64,000 nt of DNA, taken from NCBI GenBank assembly GCA_963811225.1, contig CAWEQO010000001.1, forward strand, positions 558,001 through 622,000, written 5' to 3'. Every line of letters begins with the position of its first letter. Position 1 is the first letter of the stretch. This document shows, piece after piece, positions 19,509 to 28,724 of this stretch. The DNA is from CAWEQO01 sp963811225 (GTDB lineage Bacteria; Chloroflexota; Anaerolineae; Anaerolineales; Anaerolineaceae). The translations under genes were made by a program, and so were the position numbers. The notes under the pieces are model-generated. The model did no database searches and was not told the origin of the DNA. It saw nothing but the letters and a program-made list of their open reading frames with translations.

Positions 19509-19907
19509 ATGCATAAAAAGATCCTTCTCATTCTGACGCTGATTGCGCTGTCGCTGGCGTCTTGCACGCCCGGCGGAAAGCAGGCAAGCGATACGCCTGC
19601 GCCGGTGCAGGCGCTGGAGAGCTATTTGCAAGCGCTGGTGGACAAAGACGAGGCGACACTGACCAGCTTATCCTGCCAGGACTGGGAGGCCAGCGCCCTG
19701 CTGGAGCTGGATGCCTTCCAGGCGGTGGAGACTACACTCGATGGGCTGTCTTGCCAGCAAACCGGCACGGGCGACGGCACGGCCCAGGTAACCTGCCAGG
19801 GCTCGATCCAGGCGACGTACGGCAGCGAGGTGCAGTCCTTCGACCTGAGTGAGCGGACGTATACCATGGTCGAGCAAGGCGGAGACTGGCTGGTGTGCGG
19901 CTATTAG
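19509..19907 (+). CDS. Small secreted lipoprotein
   Basis: 132 aa from the ATG at 19509, which has AGGA at the right distance. Signal MHKKILLILTLIALSLASC, with lipobox LASC, predicts lipid anchoring. The mature part is acidic, with paired cysteines (SLSCQDWE, LSCQQT, VTCQGS, LVCGY) and a cystatin/NTF2-like beta pattern, as in many small lipoproteins with DUF-type sensing folds. An in-frame ATG at 19482 would sit directly on a TATAAT sequence (about 19477-19482) and lacks a ribosome site, so I treat that as a -10 element. Function unknown. Confidence 0.7.
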   Translation: MHKKILLILTLIALSLASCTPGGKQASDTPAPVQALESYLQALVDKDEATLTSLSCQDWEASALLELDAFQAVETTLDGLSCQQTGTGDGTAQVTCQGSIQATYGSEVQSFDLSERTYTMVEQGGDWLVCGY

Positions 19908-19932
19908 CCATAACGTAGCCCCAGGCAAGAAC

Positions 19933-19973
19933 CCCAGGCAGCCCTTATAGGGTGCTTCGCGAAGCTGCCTGGG
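19933..19973. terminator. Hairpin after the small lipoprotein gene
   Basis: CCCAGGCAGC (19933-19942) pairs with GCTGCCTGGG (19964-19973), with TTCGCGAA in the loop side. A T-run (TTTTTTA) follows at about 19984, a little far for a classical terminator. Confidence 0.5.
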
Positions 19974-20015
19974 TAATTACCAATTTTTTATCGAAACCAG
20001 GGGTGCAATAAAAAG

Positions 20016-21038
20016 ATGCTAAAAAAGATCCTCATGCTGGGGGTGATCCCGGCAATATTGGTATTGGCGGCCTTGCTGGCCCTAACGGCGTCTCCCAATC
20101 ACGGCAAGCAGGAAACCGCCACCCCCGCCGCCCAAGAGTTGGGGATGGAGGAGCAGCCACCCTCGCCGGTGGTTCAACTGCCGAGTGCGACTGCGGGTGT
20201 GGGAACGTCGACACCGGCAGCCGTGCGGGCCCGGCGGGCGGCGAACCATCCCAAAGCGACCGTGACCGCAGCGCCGTCTGCTGCGGCCTCCCTACCTCAG
20301 GCGCCCACCCCTACCATTGAGGTGATCCAGCTGCCGCGCACGGTGGACAACTGGAAGGACTGGCCGGCGATGCCGCTGGTCTCGGAAGAGATGCGGCGGG
20401 TGTACCAGAACGGCGTCGCAAATGGAGCCGACCCGCACGCCTTCTCGATCCTGGGCGACTGCCAGAGCCTGCCGGAGGTCTTCATGGGCGTCTACGACTC
20501 CAGCCCGGATGTCTACTACAGCCTGCCGCCGAATTTGCAAGAGACTGTGACGCAGTTCGCCGGGTCATTCGACCGCTACAGCCCAACGGTCAAGGACGCC
20601 AGCACGGCCGGGGCGCTGCTGTGGGCGCAGTGGAATGACAACAAGCAGGGCGAATGCACCCTTGGCGAGACGCCGATCGACTGTGAGCTGCGCGTCCACC
20701 GCCCGAGCATCGTCTTCATCCACATCGGCACCCATTGGGAGGCGCGCAATCAGCATTACCTGGACCTGCTGATCGCCAAGATCCTGGACGCCGGGGCGGT
20801 GCCGGTGCTGGCGACCAAGGCCGACAACCGCGAGCTGGACGAGCGCGTCAACCGGGGCATGGCCGAGCTGGCGCTGAAAGACAACCTGCCGCTGTGGAAC
20901 TTCTGGGGGGCGCTGAAGAGCATGCCGAACCATGGCCTGATCCAAAACAGCGACATGTACCTGACAGAGCCTGCGCTGGAGATCCAACGCCGTACAGCGC
21001 TGGAGGCGCTGGATACGGTGTGGAGGGCATTAAAGTAA
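20016..21038 (+). CDS. Secreted or membrane-anchored SGNH-hydrolase-like protein
   Basis: 340 aa: an N-terminal signal anchor (ILMLGVIPAILVLAALLALTA), a Pro/Ala/Thr-rich linker to about residue 105, then a globular domain. FSILGDCQSLPEVF (about 143) fits the nucleophile block of the SGNH fold with Asp-Cys-Gln-Ser in place of Gly-Asp-Ser. IVFIHIGTHW, and later MPNHGLIQNSDMYLTE, fit the Gly/Asn and Asp/His blocks. Whether it is catalytic is doubtful because the serine motif is degenerate. A role in extracellular ester or polysaccharide modification is inferred from the fold only. Confidence 0.6.
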   Translation: MLKKILMLGVIPAILVLAALLALTASPNHGKQETATPAAQELGMEEQPPSPVVQLPSATAGVGTSTPAAVRARRAANHPKATVTAAPSAAASLPQAPTPTIEVIQLPRTVDNWKDWPAMPLVSEEMRRVYQNGVANGADPHAFSILGDCQSLPEVFMGVYDSSPDVYYSLPPNLQETVTQFAGSFDRYSPTVKDASTAGALLWAQWNDNKQGECTLGETPIDCELRVHRPSIVFIHIGTHWEARNQHYLDLLIAKILDAGAVPVLATKADNRELDERVNRGMAELALKDNLPLWNFWGALKSMPNHGLIQNSDMYLTEPALEIQRRTALEALDTVWRALK

Positions 21039-21069
21039 CCTGGCAGGGATTCCCCCAAGCAAGAAAGGC

Positions 21070-21096
21070 AATCTCCCTATATCCCATGGGGAGATT
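21070..21096. terminator. Hairpin after the SGNH-like gene
   Basis: AATCTCCC (21070-21077) and GGGAGATT (21089-21096) form an 8-bp stem 30 bases after the stop, followed by CCCCATTTAATT. Weak-to-moderate terminator candidate. Confidence 0.5.
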
Positions 21097-21232
21097 CCCC
21101 ATTTAATTCATAGCAGCGTTTCATTAAGCTTATATTGGTAATGGTGTGTAAGGGGGTTTAGCGACCATACACGCAACCCTGCTCCCTGCTCACCCCAATT
21201 AATGTTTAGTAACAATAAAGGTAAGGGAGGAT

Positions 21233-22777
21233 ATGAATAAACGAGTAACACTTTTTTCGGTTGGCCTGATTTTGGTCATGGCGCTGGTTACGCTTTCTGC
21301 AGGGCAAGTTAACAAGGTAAACGCCCAGGCCGCAACAGGCACCCTCACGGCGTCACCCACAGTAATAATTCCCAGCACCGCAACATTGGTTCCTGTTCTG
21401 CCGGTGACCGGCGGACAGGCTGCGCAAAACGCGCAGCAAGAACTGCTGGCATCGAACATCATCGGGCGGATGGCCTACCTGCAAGACGGCGTCCAGCTTG
21501 GGCCGATTTCATCGATTATAGTCGACAGCCAATCCGGACAGATCCAGTATGCTGTCATTCTGTTGAGCAATCAGACGCGCACCCGAATGAACAGCCTGTT
21601 TGGCGTTAATCCAGGCGTCCAGCTTGGCCTTCAGAACGCGCAGGGCCAGGGTGGGCAGTACGTACCCGTGCCTTGGCAGATGATCAATGTTCTGCCGCAG
21701 ATCGAGGCGCAGCAGCTGAGCAATAACGCGCCGCTGAACAACCCCAACAACGTTGTCCCGACGATGCAAGGCAGCACCCCGCTGCCGACTTCGGCTGCGA
21801 CTCTTGCGCCACTGCCGACGATGGCAGCCACGAACAATAACCCGCTGATCATTGGGACCCCCAATGCGCCAGCGTTTGTAACCCCGAACGCGACCCAGAG
21901 CGACATGCTGCTGCTCACGCCCGGCGCAACGCAGACCGGCGTCATGCAGCTAGCTCCCGACGTTGTCGACGATACCGACAACGATAATGAGCTTAAGGAA
22001 CAAGAAGCGCAGGAAAGCAACCTTTCGCAGCAGGCACAGAACACACCGCAGGCATTTATGAACATCACTGCCACCCCACTGGTGGGACAGCAATCGCCCT
22101 CCACCGGCAGCTACTACCTGCAGCAGTTCAACTCGATCTCGGTGCAGGCCAGCTTAGAGAACCTCAACGGTGCGCCCAGCTTCAACAGCAACGAGGTGCG
22201 CAACTGGCAAGGCCAGAACTGGGGCCAGACGATTGCTTCGTATTGGAATAATCAGGTAGCGGCTCTGCCGCAGACCGGCGCGCAACTGAGCACCGATCAT
22301 CTGATTGAGTTCCAGAACCTGCAAGGAATTACGGTGATGAACGCTTCGAACACCGTGCTTGGTTACGTGGAAGACATGGTGATCGACCAGGCAAGTGGAC
22401 AGGTTACCTACACGCTCGTGCGGGCGAATAACGGCCAGCTGAATGCGAATGCCCATCTGGTGGCGGTACCGTTTAGCGCACTGCAGTGGATGCAGAATGA
22501 TTATCTGCCGGAGTTCCAGATCCCACAAAATTCTCCGGCTCTGGAGAACGCTCCGATCGTTAACAGCAACAGCCAGATCAACAGCCTGAGCGGCAACAGC
22601 AGCTATCAGCAGCAAGTTAACAGCTACTGGAACGTACAGGGGACTGAGGGCGGCGCTGCAGTTGGCGCCACTCCTGGTGTCTCCGCTGCGACCAGCACGC
22701 CGCTCGTTGGCCCGGTGCAGACCGATGTCTTTGGCACTGAAACCTTCAACTTTGGAACCACAACCCCTACTCCGTAA
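21233..22777 (+). CDS. Exported protein with two PRC-barrel-like domains
   Basis: 514 aa with a signal peptide (VTLFSVGLILVMALVTLSA, then VNAQA). Two PRC-barrel-like units are seen: ASNIIGRMAYLQDGVQLGPISSIIVD with IQYAVILL (about 72-110), and TVMNASNTVLGYVEDMVID with TYTLVRA (about 365-400). Each is followed by VPVPWQMINV or VAVPFSALQW, the end of the barrel. A Thr/Pro/Asn/Gln-rich linker lies between them. PRC barrels are usually cytoplasmic RNA- or photosystem-binding folds; exported tandem copies are seen in Chloroflexota-like genomes but the role is unknown. AGGGAGG precedes the ATG, and a strong terminator follows. Confidence 0.8.
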   Translation: MNKRVTLFSVGLILVMALVTLSAGQVNKVNAQAATGTLTASPTVIIPSTATLVPVLPVTGGQAAQNAQQELLASNIIGRMAYLQDGVQLGPISSIIVDSQSGQIQYAVILLSNQTRTRMNSLFGVNPGVQLGLQNAQGQGGQYVPVPWQMINVLPQIEAQQLSNNAPLNNPNNVVPTMQGSTPLPTSAATLAPLPTMAATNNNPLIIGTPNAPAFVTPNATQSDMLLLTPGATQTGVMQLAPDVVDDTDNDNELKEQEAQESNLSQQAQNTPQAFMNITATPLVGQQSPSTGSYYLQQFNSISVQASLENLNGAPSFNSNEVRNWQGQNWGQTIASYWNNQVAALPQTGAQLSTDHLIEFQNLQGITVMNASNTVLGYVEDMVIDQASGQVTYTLVRANNGQLNANAHLVAVPFSALQWMQNDYLPEFQIPQNSPALENAPIVNSNSQINSLSGNSSYQQQVNSYWNVQGTEGGAAVGATPGVSAATSTPLVGPVQTDVFGTETFNFGTTTPTP

Positions 22778-22797
22778 TTTCGGATGAGGGAGATTTC

Positions 22798-22830
22798 AGC
22801 CCCCCGGCATTGGCCGGGGGGCTTTTCTTT
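22798..22830 (+). terminator. Rho-independent terminator
   Basis: An 11-bp GC stem (22798-22808 with 22813-22823), the tetraloop ATTG, and TTTTCTTT on the + side. Textbook shape, 20 bases after the PRC-barrel gene. Confidence 0.93.
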
Positions 22831-22870
22831 GAGATAATCCAACTGTTTATAAAATAATTCAAAAGTACTA

Positions 22871-22899
22871 TTGACAAAATAAAATGTTTTGGATATTAT
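22871..22899 (+). promoter_or_regulatory. Sigma-70-type promoter of the ABC exporter operon
   Basis: TTGACA (22871-22876) and TATTAT (22894-22899) with exactly 17 bases between, in an AT-rich island. The predicted start at about 22906 leaves a leader of about 70 bases to the first gene. Confidence 0.85.
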
Positions 22900-22977
22900 G
22901 TTGAATATAATGAAAAACAGTTTTGATTTTATATGGCGCCGCAGTAGAGTCACGGCGACCTTGAAGGAGAAGCAGAA

Positions 22978-24033
22978 ATGAGCGAATGGGCAATCGAAGC
23001 GCAAGAACTGGTCAAGAAATTCCCCAAGCGCAGTGAAGCATCCAAGAATGGCGAGAACGGCAGCGGCGCGAAGCCGAAGCGCCTGCGCCTGCCGTTTAGC
23101 AAAAAACCCGAGCAGGCGCTGTTCACTGCGGTAGGCGGAGTCAGTTTGCAAATCCACAAAGGCGAGATCTTCGGGCTGCTGGGACCGAACGGGGCCGGCA
23201 AGACGACCACCATCCGCATGCTGTGCACCCTGCTGGAGCCGTCCAGCGGCACGGCCTGGGTCAACGGTTACGACATCCGAAAGCAATCGAACCAGGTGCG
23301 CCAAAGCCTGGGCACGGTGCTGGCGGGCGACCGCAGCATCTATTGGAAACTGACGGCGCGTGAGAACCTGGAATATTTTGCGGCGCTGTATCACATCCCG
23401 CCCAACACGGCCAAGAAGCGCATCGACGAACTGATGGCCCGCATGGAGCTGAATGATCGGGCATCGGAGCTGGTGGAAAAATACTCGACCGGCATGAAGC
23501 AGCGTGTGGCGATCAGCCGGGCGCTGCTGGCCAAGCCGCCGGTGCTGCTGTTGGATGAGCCGACCTTGGGGCTGGACCCACAGGCGGCCCGACGGGTGCG
23601 CGAGGTGATCCGAGAGCTGAAGGACGAGGGGCATACCATCCTGCTGACCACGCACTACATGGAAGAGGCCGACCAGCTGTCCGACCGGATCGGCATCATC
23701 GACCAGGGCAAGATCATCGCCCTCGACCAGTCGTCGAGACTGAAAGAGATGATTGACCAGAAAGACGTGATTCACATGGAGATCGCAGGCTGGCACGAGG
23801 AACTGTGCGCCCCGCTGGCCGGGCTGCCGGGTGTGGAGAATTTGATCACCCGGCGGATGGGCGAGGACTCGCTGTACGAGGTGAACCTGCACGCGGCCAA
23901 CAGCCGGGCGATCATGCCGGGGATCATCGCCAACCTGAGCCAGAACGGCACCCGGCTGGTTAACATGAATATCGTCAAGCCGTCGCTGGAGGATGTGTTC
24001 ATCCACCTGACCGGCAAAGCGCTGCGGGACTGA
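22978..24033 (+). CDS. ABC exporter ATP-binding protein (DrrA-like)
   Basis: 351-aa ATPase subunit of an ABC-2 export system. Walker A GPNGAGKTT (about residue 68), Q-loop region GTVLAGDRSIYW, signature YSTGMKQRVAISRALL (the DrrA/NodI-type variant), Walker B VLLLDEPTLGLDP (about 189) and switch His TTHYMEEAD are intact. A basic insert of about 25 residues (KNGENGSGAKPKRLRLPFSKK) sits before the first core strand and is unusual. The C-terminal domain of about 80 residues is typical of drug-resistance ATPases. GAAGGAG precedes the ATG. It is first in a three-gene operon with two permeases. Confidence 0.95.
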   Translation: MSEWAIEAQELVKKFPKRSEASKNGENGSGAKPKRLRLPFSKKPEQALFTAVGGVSLQIHKGEIFGLLGPNGAGKTTTIRMLCTLLEPSSGTAWVNGYDIRKQSNQVRQSLGTVLAGDRSIYWKLTARENLEYFAALYHIPPNTAKKRIDELMARMELNDRASELVEKYSTGMKQRVAISRALLAKPPVLLLDEPTLGLDPQAARRVREVIRELKDEGHTILLTTHYMEEADQLSDRIGIIDQGKIIALDQSSRLKEMIDQKDVIHMEIAGWHEELCAPLAGLPGVENLITRRMGEDSLYEVNLHAANSRAIMPGIIANLSQNGTRLVNMNIVKPSLEDVFIHLTGKALRD

Positions 24034-24043
24034 GGAGGACGAC

Positions 24044-24925
24044 ATGGCAACAGGATCTCAAACCATCGTGCGGCTGCCTTCACTCTCACGGCGCAGCTTG
24101 GCGGCCGAACTGCGGGCGTTGTGGGCAGTGGCGCGTAAAGAGTGGTTCTACTTCATCCGCTACCCAACCTGGGTGATCTCACTGTTCATCTGGCCGATCA
24201 TCTTTCCGCTGGGCTACGTGCTGTCGGCGCGGGCGCTGGCGGGGCCCGACGGCAGCGGTCTGGCCCTGTTCACGCAAGCAACCGGGATGCAGGATTACCT
24301 GGGCTTCATCGTGATTGGCACAACCGTGTGGATGTGGCAGAACGTCGTGCTGTGGAACGTGGGCTTCACCCTGCGGCAGGAACAGATGCGCGGCACGCTG
24401 GAGGCGAACTGGCTCACACCCACCTGGCGCTTCAGCTTCCTGATCGGCAACACCCTGGCGCAAATGGTCACGATGGGCATGTTCTTGCTGATGTCAGCGA
24501 TCGAATACCGGCTGATCTTCGGCGTGCATCTGAACGGCAGCCTGTGGAATGGCCTGCTCGTAACGCTGGCGGCGGTGCCTTCGATCTATGGGCTGGGGAT
24601 GGCCTTCGCCAGCCTGGTGATCAGCGCAAAAGAGGCGAATGCCTTCGTTTACCTGGTGCGCGGCTTTGTAATGATCTTCTGCGGCATCTCGTACCCGGTG
24701 TCGATCCTGCCAGGCTGGATGCAGTCGGTGGCGAAATGGCTGCCGCAGACCTACATCATCAACGGCATGCGCAGCGCCCTGCTGGGCAATGCCAGGCTGG
24801 CCGACCTGCGGGTGGACCTGGTCCCACTGGCGCTGTTTGGAGCGTTTTGGCTGGTGGTTGGGTTCCTCGTGTTCCGCTGGATGGAACGGCGGGCGCGGCG
24901 CACGGGCGCAATCAGCCAGTATTAG
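24044..24925 (+). CDS. ABC-2 type permease, first subunit
   Basis: 293 aa with six predicted membrane spans: after ARKEWFYFIRYPTWVISLFIWPIIFPLGYVLS, then about 95-115, 140-160, 175-200, a RGFVMIFCGISYPVSILPGW segment, and a last span near 265-285. The IxYPxSxLPxW region and amphipathic N-terminus are hallmarks of ABC-2 (DrrB/NodJ-type) permeases. It starts 10 bases after the ATPase gene, with GAGGACGAC before the ATG. It pairs with the next permease to form a probable heterodimeric pore. Substrate not predictable. Confidence 0.92.
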   Translation: MATGSQTIVRLPSLSRRSLAAELRALWAVARKEWFYFIRYPTWVISLFIWPIIFPLGYVLSARALAGPDGSGLALFTQATGMQDYLGFIVIGTTVWMWQNVVLWNVGFTLRQEQMRGTLEANWLTPTWRFSFLIGNTLAQMVTMGMFLLMSAIEYRLIFGVHLNGSLWNGLLVTLAAVPSIYGLGMAFASLVISAKEANAFVYLVRGFVMIFCGISYPVSILPGWMQSVAKWLPQTYIINGMRSALLGNARLADLRVDLVPLALFGAFWLVVGFLVFRWMERRARRTGAISQY

Positions 24926-24933
24926 GAGGAAAA

Positions 24934-25791
24934 ATGACCACTGCCGAATTTAAACTTTACTCTCCCAACCTGATCAGCAACTTACGGGCCATTTACATCA
25001 TCGCCCGCAAGGATTGGAAGATCTACTGGCGCTATCCGCTGAACGCGGTGTCGAGCGTTTTCCAACCGTTGATCTGGTTCCTGCCGGTGTTTTTCATGGC
25101 GCAGACGTTCAGCACCAACGGGCAGGCGCTCGGCTTCGCCGGGTACTCCGGGACGACCGATTACGTTTCATTCGTGATCGTGGGCGGGATGCTCAACCAG
25201 TTCATCCTGTCGGTGTTTTGGGGCATGGGCTATGCCATGAAGAATGATATGGATGCCGGGGTGCTGGAGTCCAACTGGCTGACGCCGATGTCGCGACCGC
25301 TGAACCTGGTGGGGCGCACGCTGGCGAATATGCTGGTCACGGCAGTCACGGCGGTGGGCACGTTGGCGCTGCTCTCGCTGGTCTTTGGCTTCAATATCAG
25401 CGGCAACCTGGGCGCAAGCCTGCTGATTGCGGTACCGATGCTGCTGGGACTGTACGGCTTCGGCTTCGCCTTTGCGGCGCTGGTCCTTTTGCTGCGCGAG
25501 GCCAACACGCTGGTGGACATGAGCAGCTTCATGGTGCAGATATTCTCGGGCTCGCAGTTCCCGGTCAATGCGCTGCCAAAGTTCCTGATGCCCATCGCTC
25601 TGGCGCTGCCGCTGACCTACGGCCTGGACGCAGTGCGGCACCTGTTGCTCGCGACGCGCACGCTGCTGCCGCTGCCGGCGGAGGCGCTGATCCTGGTGGT
25701 AACGATGGGATTGTTCATCGGGTTGGGGTTGGTGGTGTTCCGCCGCATGGAGCGGCACGTAAGGGCATTGGGCACTCTGGGGCAGCATTAG
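24934..25791 (+). CDS. ABC-2 type permease, second subunit
   Basis: 285 aa from the ATG at 24934, which has TAGGAGGAAAA directly upstream. The frame is open far upstream through the previous gene, but this is the only start with a ribosome site. Six hydrophobic segments, an N-terminal ARKDWKIYWRYPLNAVSSVFQPLIWF block and VQIFSGSQFPVNALPKF are of the ABC-2 type. It is a paralogue of the permease just upstream (the shared LESNWLTPMSRPLNLVGRTLAN block matches LEANWLTPTWRFSFLIGNTLAQ there), so the transporter is probably a heterodimer. Confidence 0.93.
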   Translation: MTTAEFKLYSPNLISNLRAIYIIARKDWKIYWRYPLNAVSSVFQPLIWFLPVFFMAQTFSTNGQALGFAGYSGTTDYVSFVIVGGMLNQFILSVFWGMGYAMKNDMDAGVLESNWLTPMSRPLNLVGRTLANMLVTAVTAVGTLALLSLVFGFNISGNLGASLLIAVPMLLGLYGFGFAFAALVLLLREANTLVDMSSFMVQIFSGSQFPVNALPKFLMPIALALPLTYGLDAVRHLLLATRTLLPLPAEALILVVTMGLFIGLGLVVFRRMERHVRALGTLGQH

Positions 25792-25798
25792 GGCAAAC

Positions 25799-25830
25799 GC
25801 GTAAGGCAGAGCTGCAGCTCTGCCTTACGC
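25799..25830. terminator. Perfect 32-base palindrome between convergent genes
   Basis: 25799-25830 is its own reverse complement throughout (centre CTGCAG). It lies 8 bases after the ABC permease stop and covers the stop of the convergent oxidoreductase gene, so it can act in both directions. Confidence 0.7.
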
Positions 25831-27136
25831 TTTCTGCGGCAGTTTGAGCAGATCGTCGATGCGGATGGCTTGGCCGGAAGCCAGGGAGTGATTGGCAGCG
25901 ATGCCGAGCAGGATCGAGGCGGCGCCGTCGATGTGGCCGGCGGCGCGGCCGAGTGGATCGGGTGGCGGGTTGGGAGCGAAGAGCTGCTCCAGCAGGGCCG
26001 GGTCGGCGCCGCCATGGCCGCCCTCAGTGACCGGGATCTCGTATTCGTAGGGCGGATGGAACTGCGGGAAGACCCACAGCGAGGATTCCTTGAAGGGCCC
26101 GGTACTGTGCGACAGGCCCAGCGGCGACGGCTTCCCCTGTCCCACCTCGACGGACTCGACCACTTTGAGCTCGGCGCGGCCTTTGGCGCCCGTGATCGAG
26201 ACCGTCATACCCTCCCAGGGCGAATAGGCCACCAGGCAGTAGGACAATAAGGCGCCGCTGCGGTAGCGGGCCGAAATCACAGCAGTATCCTCGATGGTGA
26301 CCGGCTCACCGAACACGTTCCGGTCGCGCAGGTAGCCGGTCTCGGCCTCGGCGTCGAGGTACAGGCCGCGCAGGTTGGGGTCCTGATCCAGGAACAGCGC
26401 AAAGGGATCGCCCTGGGCCTCGGGGATGCCGGTATAGCGGGTGTAGGGGTACTGCTTGCCGCGGGATTGGGCGTTATCCTTGCCATAGAACAGCAGATCA
26501 CCGTAGGCAAAGACCTGGGAGGGGTAAGAATCGATCCACCAGTTAACCAGATCGAAGTGATGGGTGGCTTTATGGACCAGCAAGCCGCCAGATTTGTCCT
26601 TTTCACGGTGCCAACGGCGGAAGTAGTCGGCGCCGTGATGGGTATCGAGGATCCAGGCGAAGTCGACCAGCAGGGGCCGCCCAATCATGCCGGACTGCAT
26701 GACCTCGCGCAGGGCGGAGAATGCCGGGGCGTAGCGGTAGTTGAAGGCGACGCGGCAGGTGACGACCGGTGCGCTCTATCGCGTCGAAGATCTGGCGGGC
26801 CTGCTCCTCGCCGACGGTCATGGGCTTTTCGGTGATCACGTCGCAGCCCAACTCCATGGCGCGGATGATGTAGCGGTGGTGGGTGTAATCGACACTGGTG
26901 ACGATGATCGTGTCGGGGTGGGTCTCGGCGATCATGCGGTCGAAGTCGGCGGCGAGGTAGGTGGGAAGAGGGTCGAACGGATAGCGGGCCTTGAGCTCGC
27001 GGTTGTAGAAGTCCATGCGGGTCTGGCTGGTATCACACAGCCCGACGAGCTGATTGTTCTGGGGGTAGGCGTCGACGATGGCGAGGACGTACATGGAAGC
27101 GCGCGAGCCGGTCCCGACGATGGCGTAACGATTTAT
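25825..27136 (-). pseudogene. Gfo/Idh/MocA-family oxidoreductase, frameshifted and without a standard start
   Basis: NAD(P)-dependent sugar or inositol dehydrogenase family, about 436 aa once the frame is repaired. The upstream part carries the Rossmann start (NRYAIVGTGSRAS) and catalytic EKP (DVITEKPMTVGEEQA). The second frame carries CRVAFNYRYAPAF and GGLLVHKATHHFDLVNWW. The frame changes near 26766-26767, where removing one G (minus strand) gives ERTVVTCRVAFNYRY without a break. The expected first codon is ATA at 27136-27134 (ATA AAT CGT TAC), 8 bases after AGGAG; relatives would have ATG there. Two lesions point to a decaying gene, or to sequence errors. A TATAAT (minus strand) lies at 27172-27167. 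Confidence 0.8.
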
Positions 27137-27166
27137 AGGGAAGTCTCCTGAAGTCGATCTCGAATG

Positions 27167-27172
27167 ATTATA
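27167..27172 (-). promoter_or_regulatory. -10 box of the oxidoreductase gene
   Basis: TATAAT on the minus strand, about 30 bases before the expected start, with AGGAG in between. No clear -35 element. Confidence 0.45.
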
Positions 27173-27176
27173 CTCA

Positions 27177-27273
27177 AACCGGGCCGCAAAAGCGCAAAGA
27201 CGCGCAGGGATTAAGGAGACCCGGTTCCTTCTCCTCCAAATCCTGCGCGTCTTTCCACCTTTGCGGTCCGGTT
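27177..27273. repeat. Long imperfect palindrome, GCAAAGACGCGCAGG type
   Basis: Arms of about 43 bases (27177-27219 and 27231-27273) pair with few mismatches. The arm core GCGCAAAGACGCGCAGG resembles the arm of the palindrome at 34882-34987. The remaining stretch from 27274 to 27498 is AT-richer and shows no gene. Confidence 0.6.
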
Positions 27274-27498
27274 TCTACTAGAGTAGTTTAATAATGACTT
27301 GCAATATTAAAGGTCTGATTCGAGAGATTGGTTGATCCCATCAATAGGATTTGAGGTCAATGGTCTCCATATTCCCCCAACTCTCCTCCCTCCGAATTTG
27401 CATCTGCCAAGGATGAACTCGTGCGTGTCGATCCTATCCAGGTGCATGTTCTCAGAGAGGCAGGTTGGGGGCGGATTGAGACGCTTGACCTATTAATT

Positions 27499-28173
27499 TC
27501 ATAATGGGGGATGAAAACGATCCATCGGGAACGGCTTGCCATGTCCGGGGTAGACGGTTCTTATCCTGCCAGACTTCAACTTTTCGATGCTGGCATGAAA
27601 ATCTGCCATGTCGTCGATCATAAAATGATGCTCAGGTCTGAACATATTCATCAGCAGGTCGCCGCAAAAAAGATCTCCATCAACGGTGAGAATGCCGATG
27701 GAGCCCTTGGAATGCCCGGGAAGATGCAGGATTTTGGCCTCAAAACCGTACTCTGAAAGATCATCTCCGTCATTCACAATAAGGTCTGGGCTAAATGGAT
27801 GGAAACTGCCCGGTTTCACAAATTGGGATGAGACGAAAATGATGATTTTTCCAAAGAGAGTGACGCAGTCTGCCATGGCTTTGCGGTTCCAGCCCTGATC
27901 CCCGTATTTGACCATTCCAGCATCCTCCGCGTGCATGGCGACTTTCGCTCCATATTTTTGCTGGAGGTAGGCTGCATTTCCAGCATGATCGAAATCGCCG
28001 TGGGTCAGTACAGCCAGTTTCAGATTTCCAGGTGTAACACCCGCCTGGCGTAACGCTTTTTCCAGATTGGCGCAGTCAGAAGAATCGCCGGTGTCGATCA
28101 AGCAAAATCCACTGCTGGTTTTCACCAGGTAGCAGGGCACTTTCAAGGGAATGGTTTGAACTTCGGACATCAT
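27499..28173 (-). CDS. MBL-fold metallo-hydrolase
   Basis: 224 aa from the ATG at 28173 (AAGGT 8 bases upstream). The frame is open to an ATG at 28218, which lacks a ribosome site. Metal ligands of the metallo-beta-lactamase fold: THGDFDHAGN (about residue 57, the HxHxDH motif with Gly in place of the second His's neighbour), HLPGHSKGSIG (about 145), DLFCGDLL (Asp, about 163) and YPGHGKPF (about 211). Length and motifs fit the glyoxalase II-like/quorum-quenching group. Base composition is lower in GC than the neighbours, which may hint at separate origin. Substrate unknown. Confidence 0.88.
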   Translation of the reverse strand: MMSEVQTIPLKVPCYLVKTSSGFCLIDTGDSSDCANLEKALRQAGVTPGNLKLAVLTHGDFDHAGNAAYLQQKYGAKVAMHAEDAGMVKYGDQGWNRKAMADCVTLFGKIIIFVSSQFVKPGSFHPFSPDLIVNDGDDLSEYGFEAKILHLPGHSKGSIGILTVDGDLFCGDLLMNMFRPEHHFMIDDMADFHASIEKLKSGRIRTVYPGHGKPFPMDRFHPPL

Positions 28174-28415
28174 GATTTCGTACCTTTTTATGCTGATTGG
28201 GAAATTCCAATCCATCATACAGTCTCAAGAACGGGGAAAGCAAGTTATCAGAATGGATGACTTCATGGATTGTCCGATCCAGTTGTAGGATCCACTACAC
28301 CCGTTAAATCCACACAAGTCAAAGATAGAAAAGTGAACCCCAATCCGTGTAAGTAGGTCAGTTTCGTAATCTGGCATTTGTCATGCCCCTATTGTGCCAC
28401 AAATGTCAACACAAC

Positions 28416-28724
28416 CTAATCCCCAAGGTCGTTCGAAAGACCTTTGAGGCGGCGCTTGTGGGTGCGGGCGCTGCGCCATTCGCGATCGGCTTTGATTTCC
28501 AGCTGCTCCTCCTCGATGTCCTCGTCCCAAACTTCAACGTCTTCGAGGTGGGGGAGATCTTGCAGCTTACGCTTGAGTTTCGTCTGTCCCTTACGGCGCA
28601 GGCGCTGAGCGTTGGCCTTCTCTTGGCCGGTCTTGCTTTCTTCTTCATCCAAGGGGTTGTCGTAACCGTGCATCTTCTGATAGACCTGATATTGGTGCGG
28701 CGACATCTGGTGTTTCTGTGGCAT
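28416..28724 (-). CDS. Small highly charged hypothetical protein
   Basis: 102 aa, rich in Lys/Arg/Glu (for example LRRKGQTKLKRKLQDL and a DEDIEEEQLEIKADREWRS block), with no signal peptide or membrane span, so probably cytoplasmic and partly helical or disordered. I recognise no family. It is chosen over the overlapping + strand frame (28383-28766), which reads as a hydrophobic mirror of this charged sequence. The ribosome site is weak (CACAGGT). Confidence 0.5.
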   Translation of the reverse strand: MPQKHQMSPHQYQVYQKMHGYDNPLDEEESKTGQEKANAQRLRRKGQTKLKRKLQDLPHLEDVEVWDEDIEEEQLEIKADREWRSARTHKRRLKGLSNDLGD

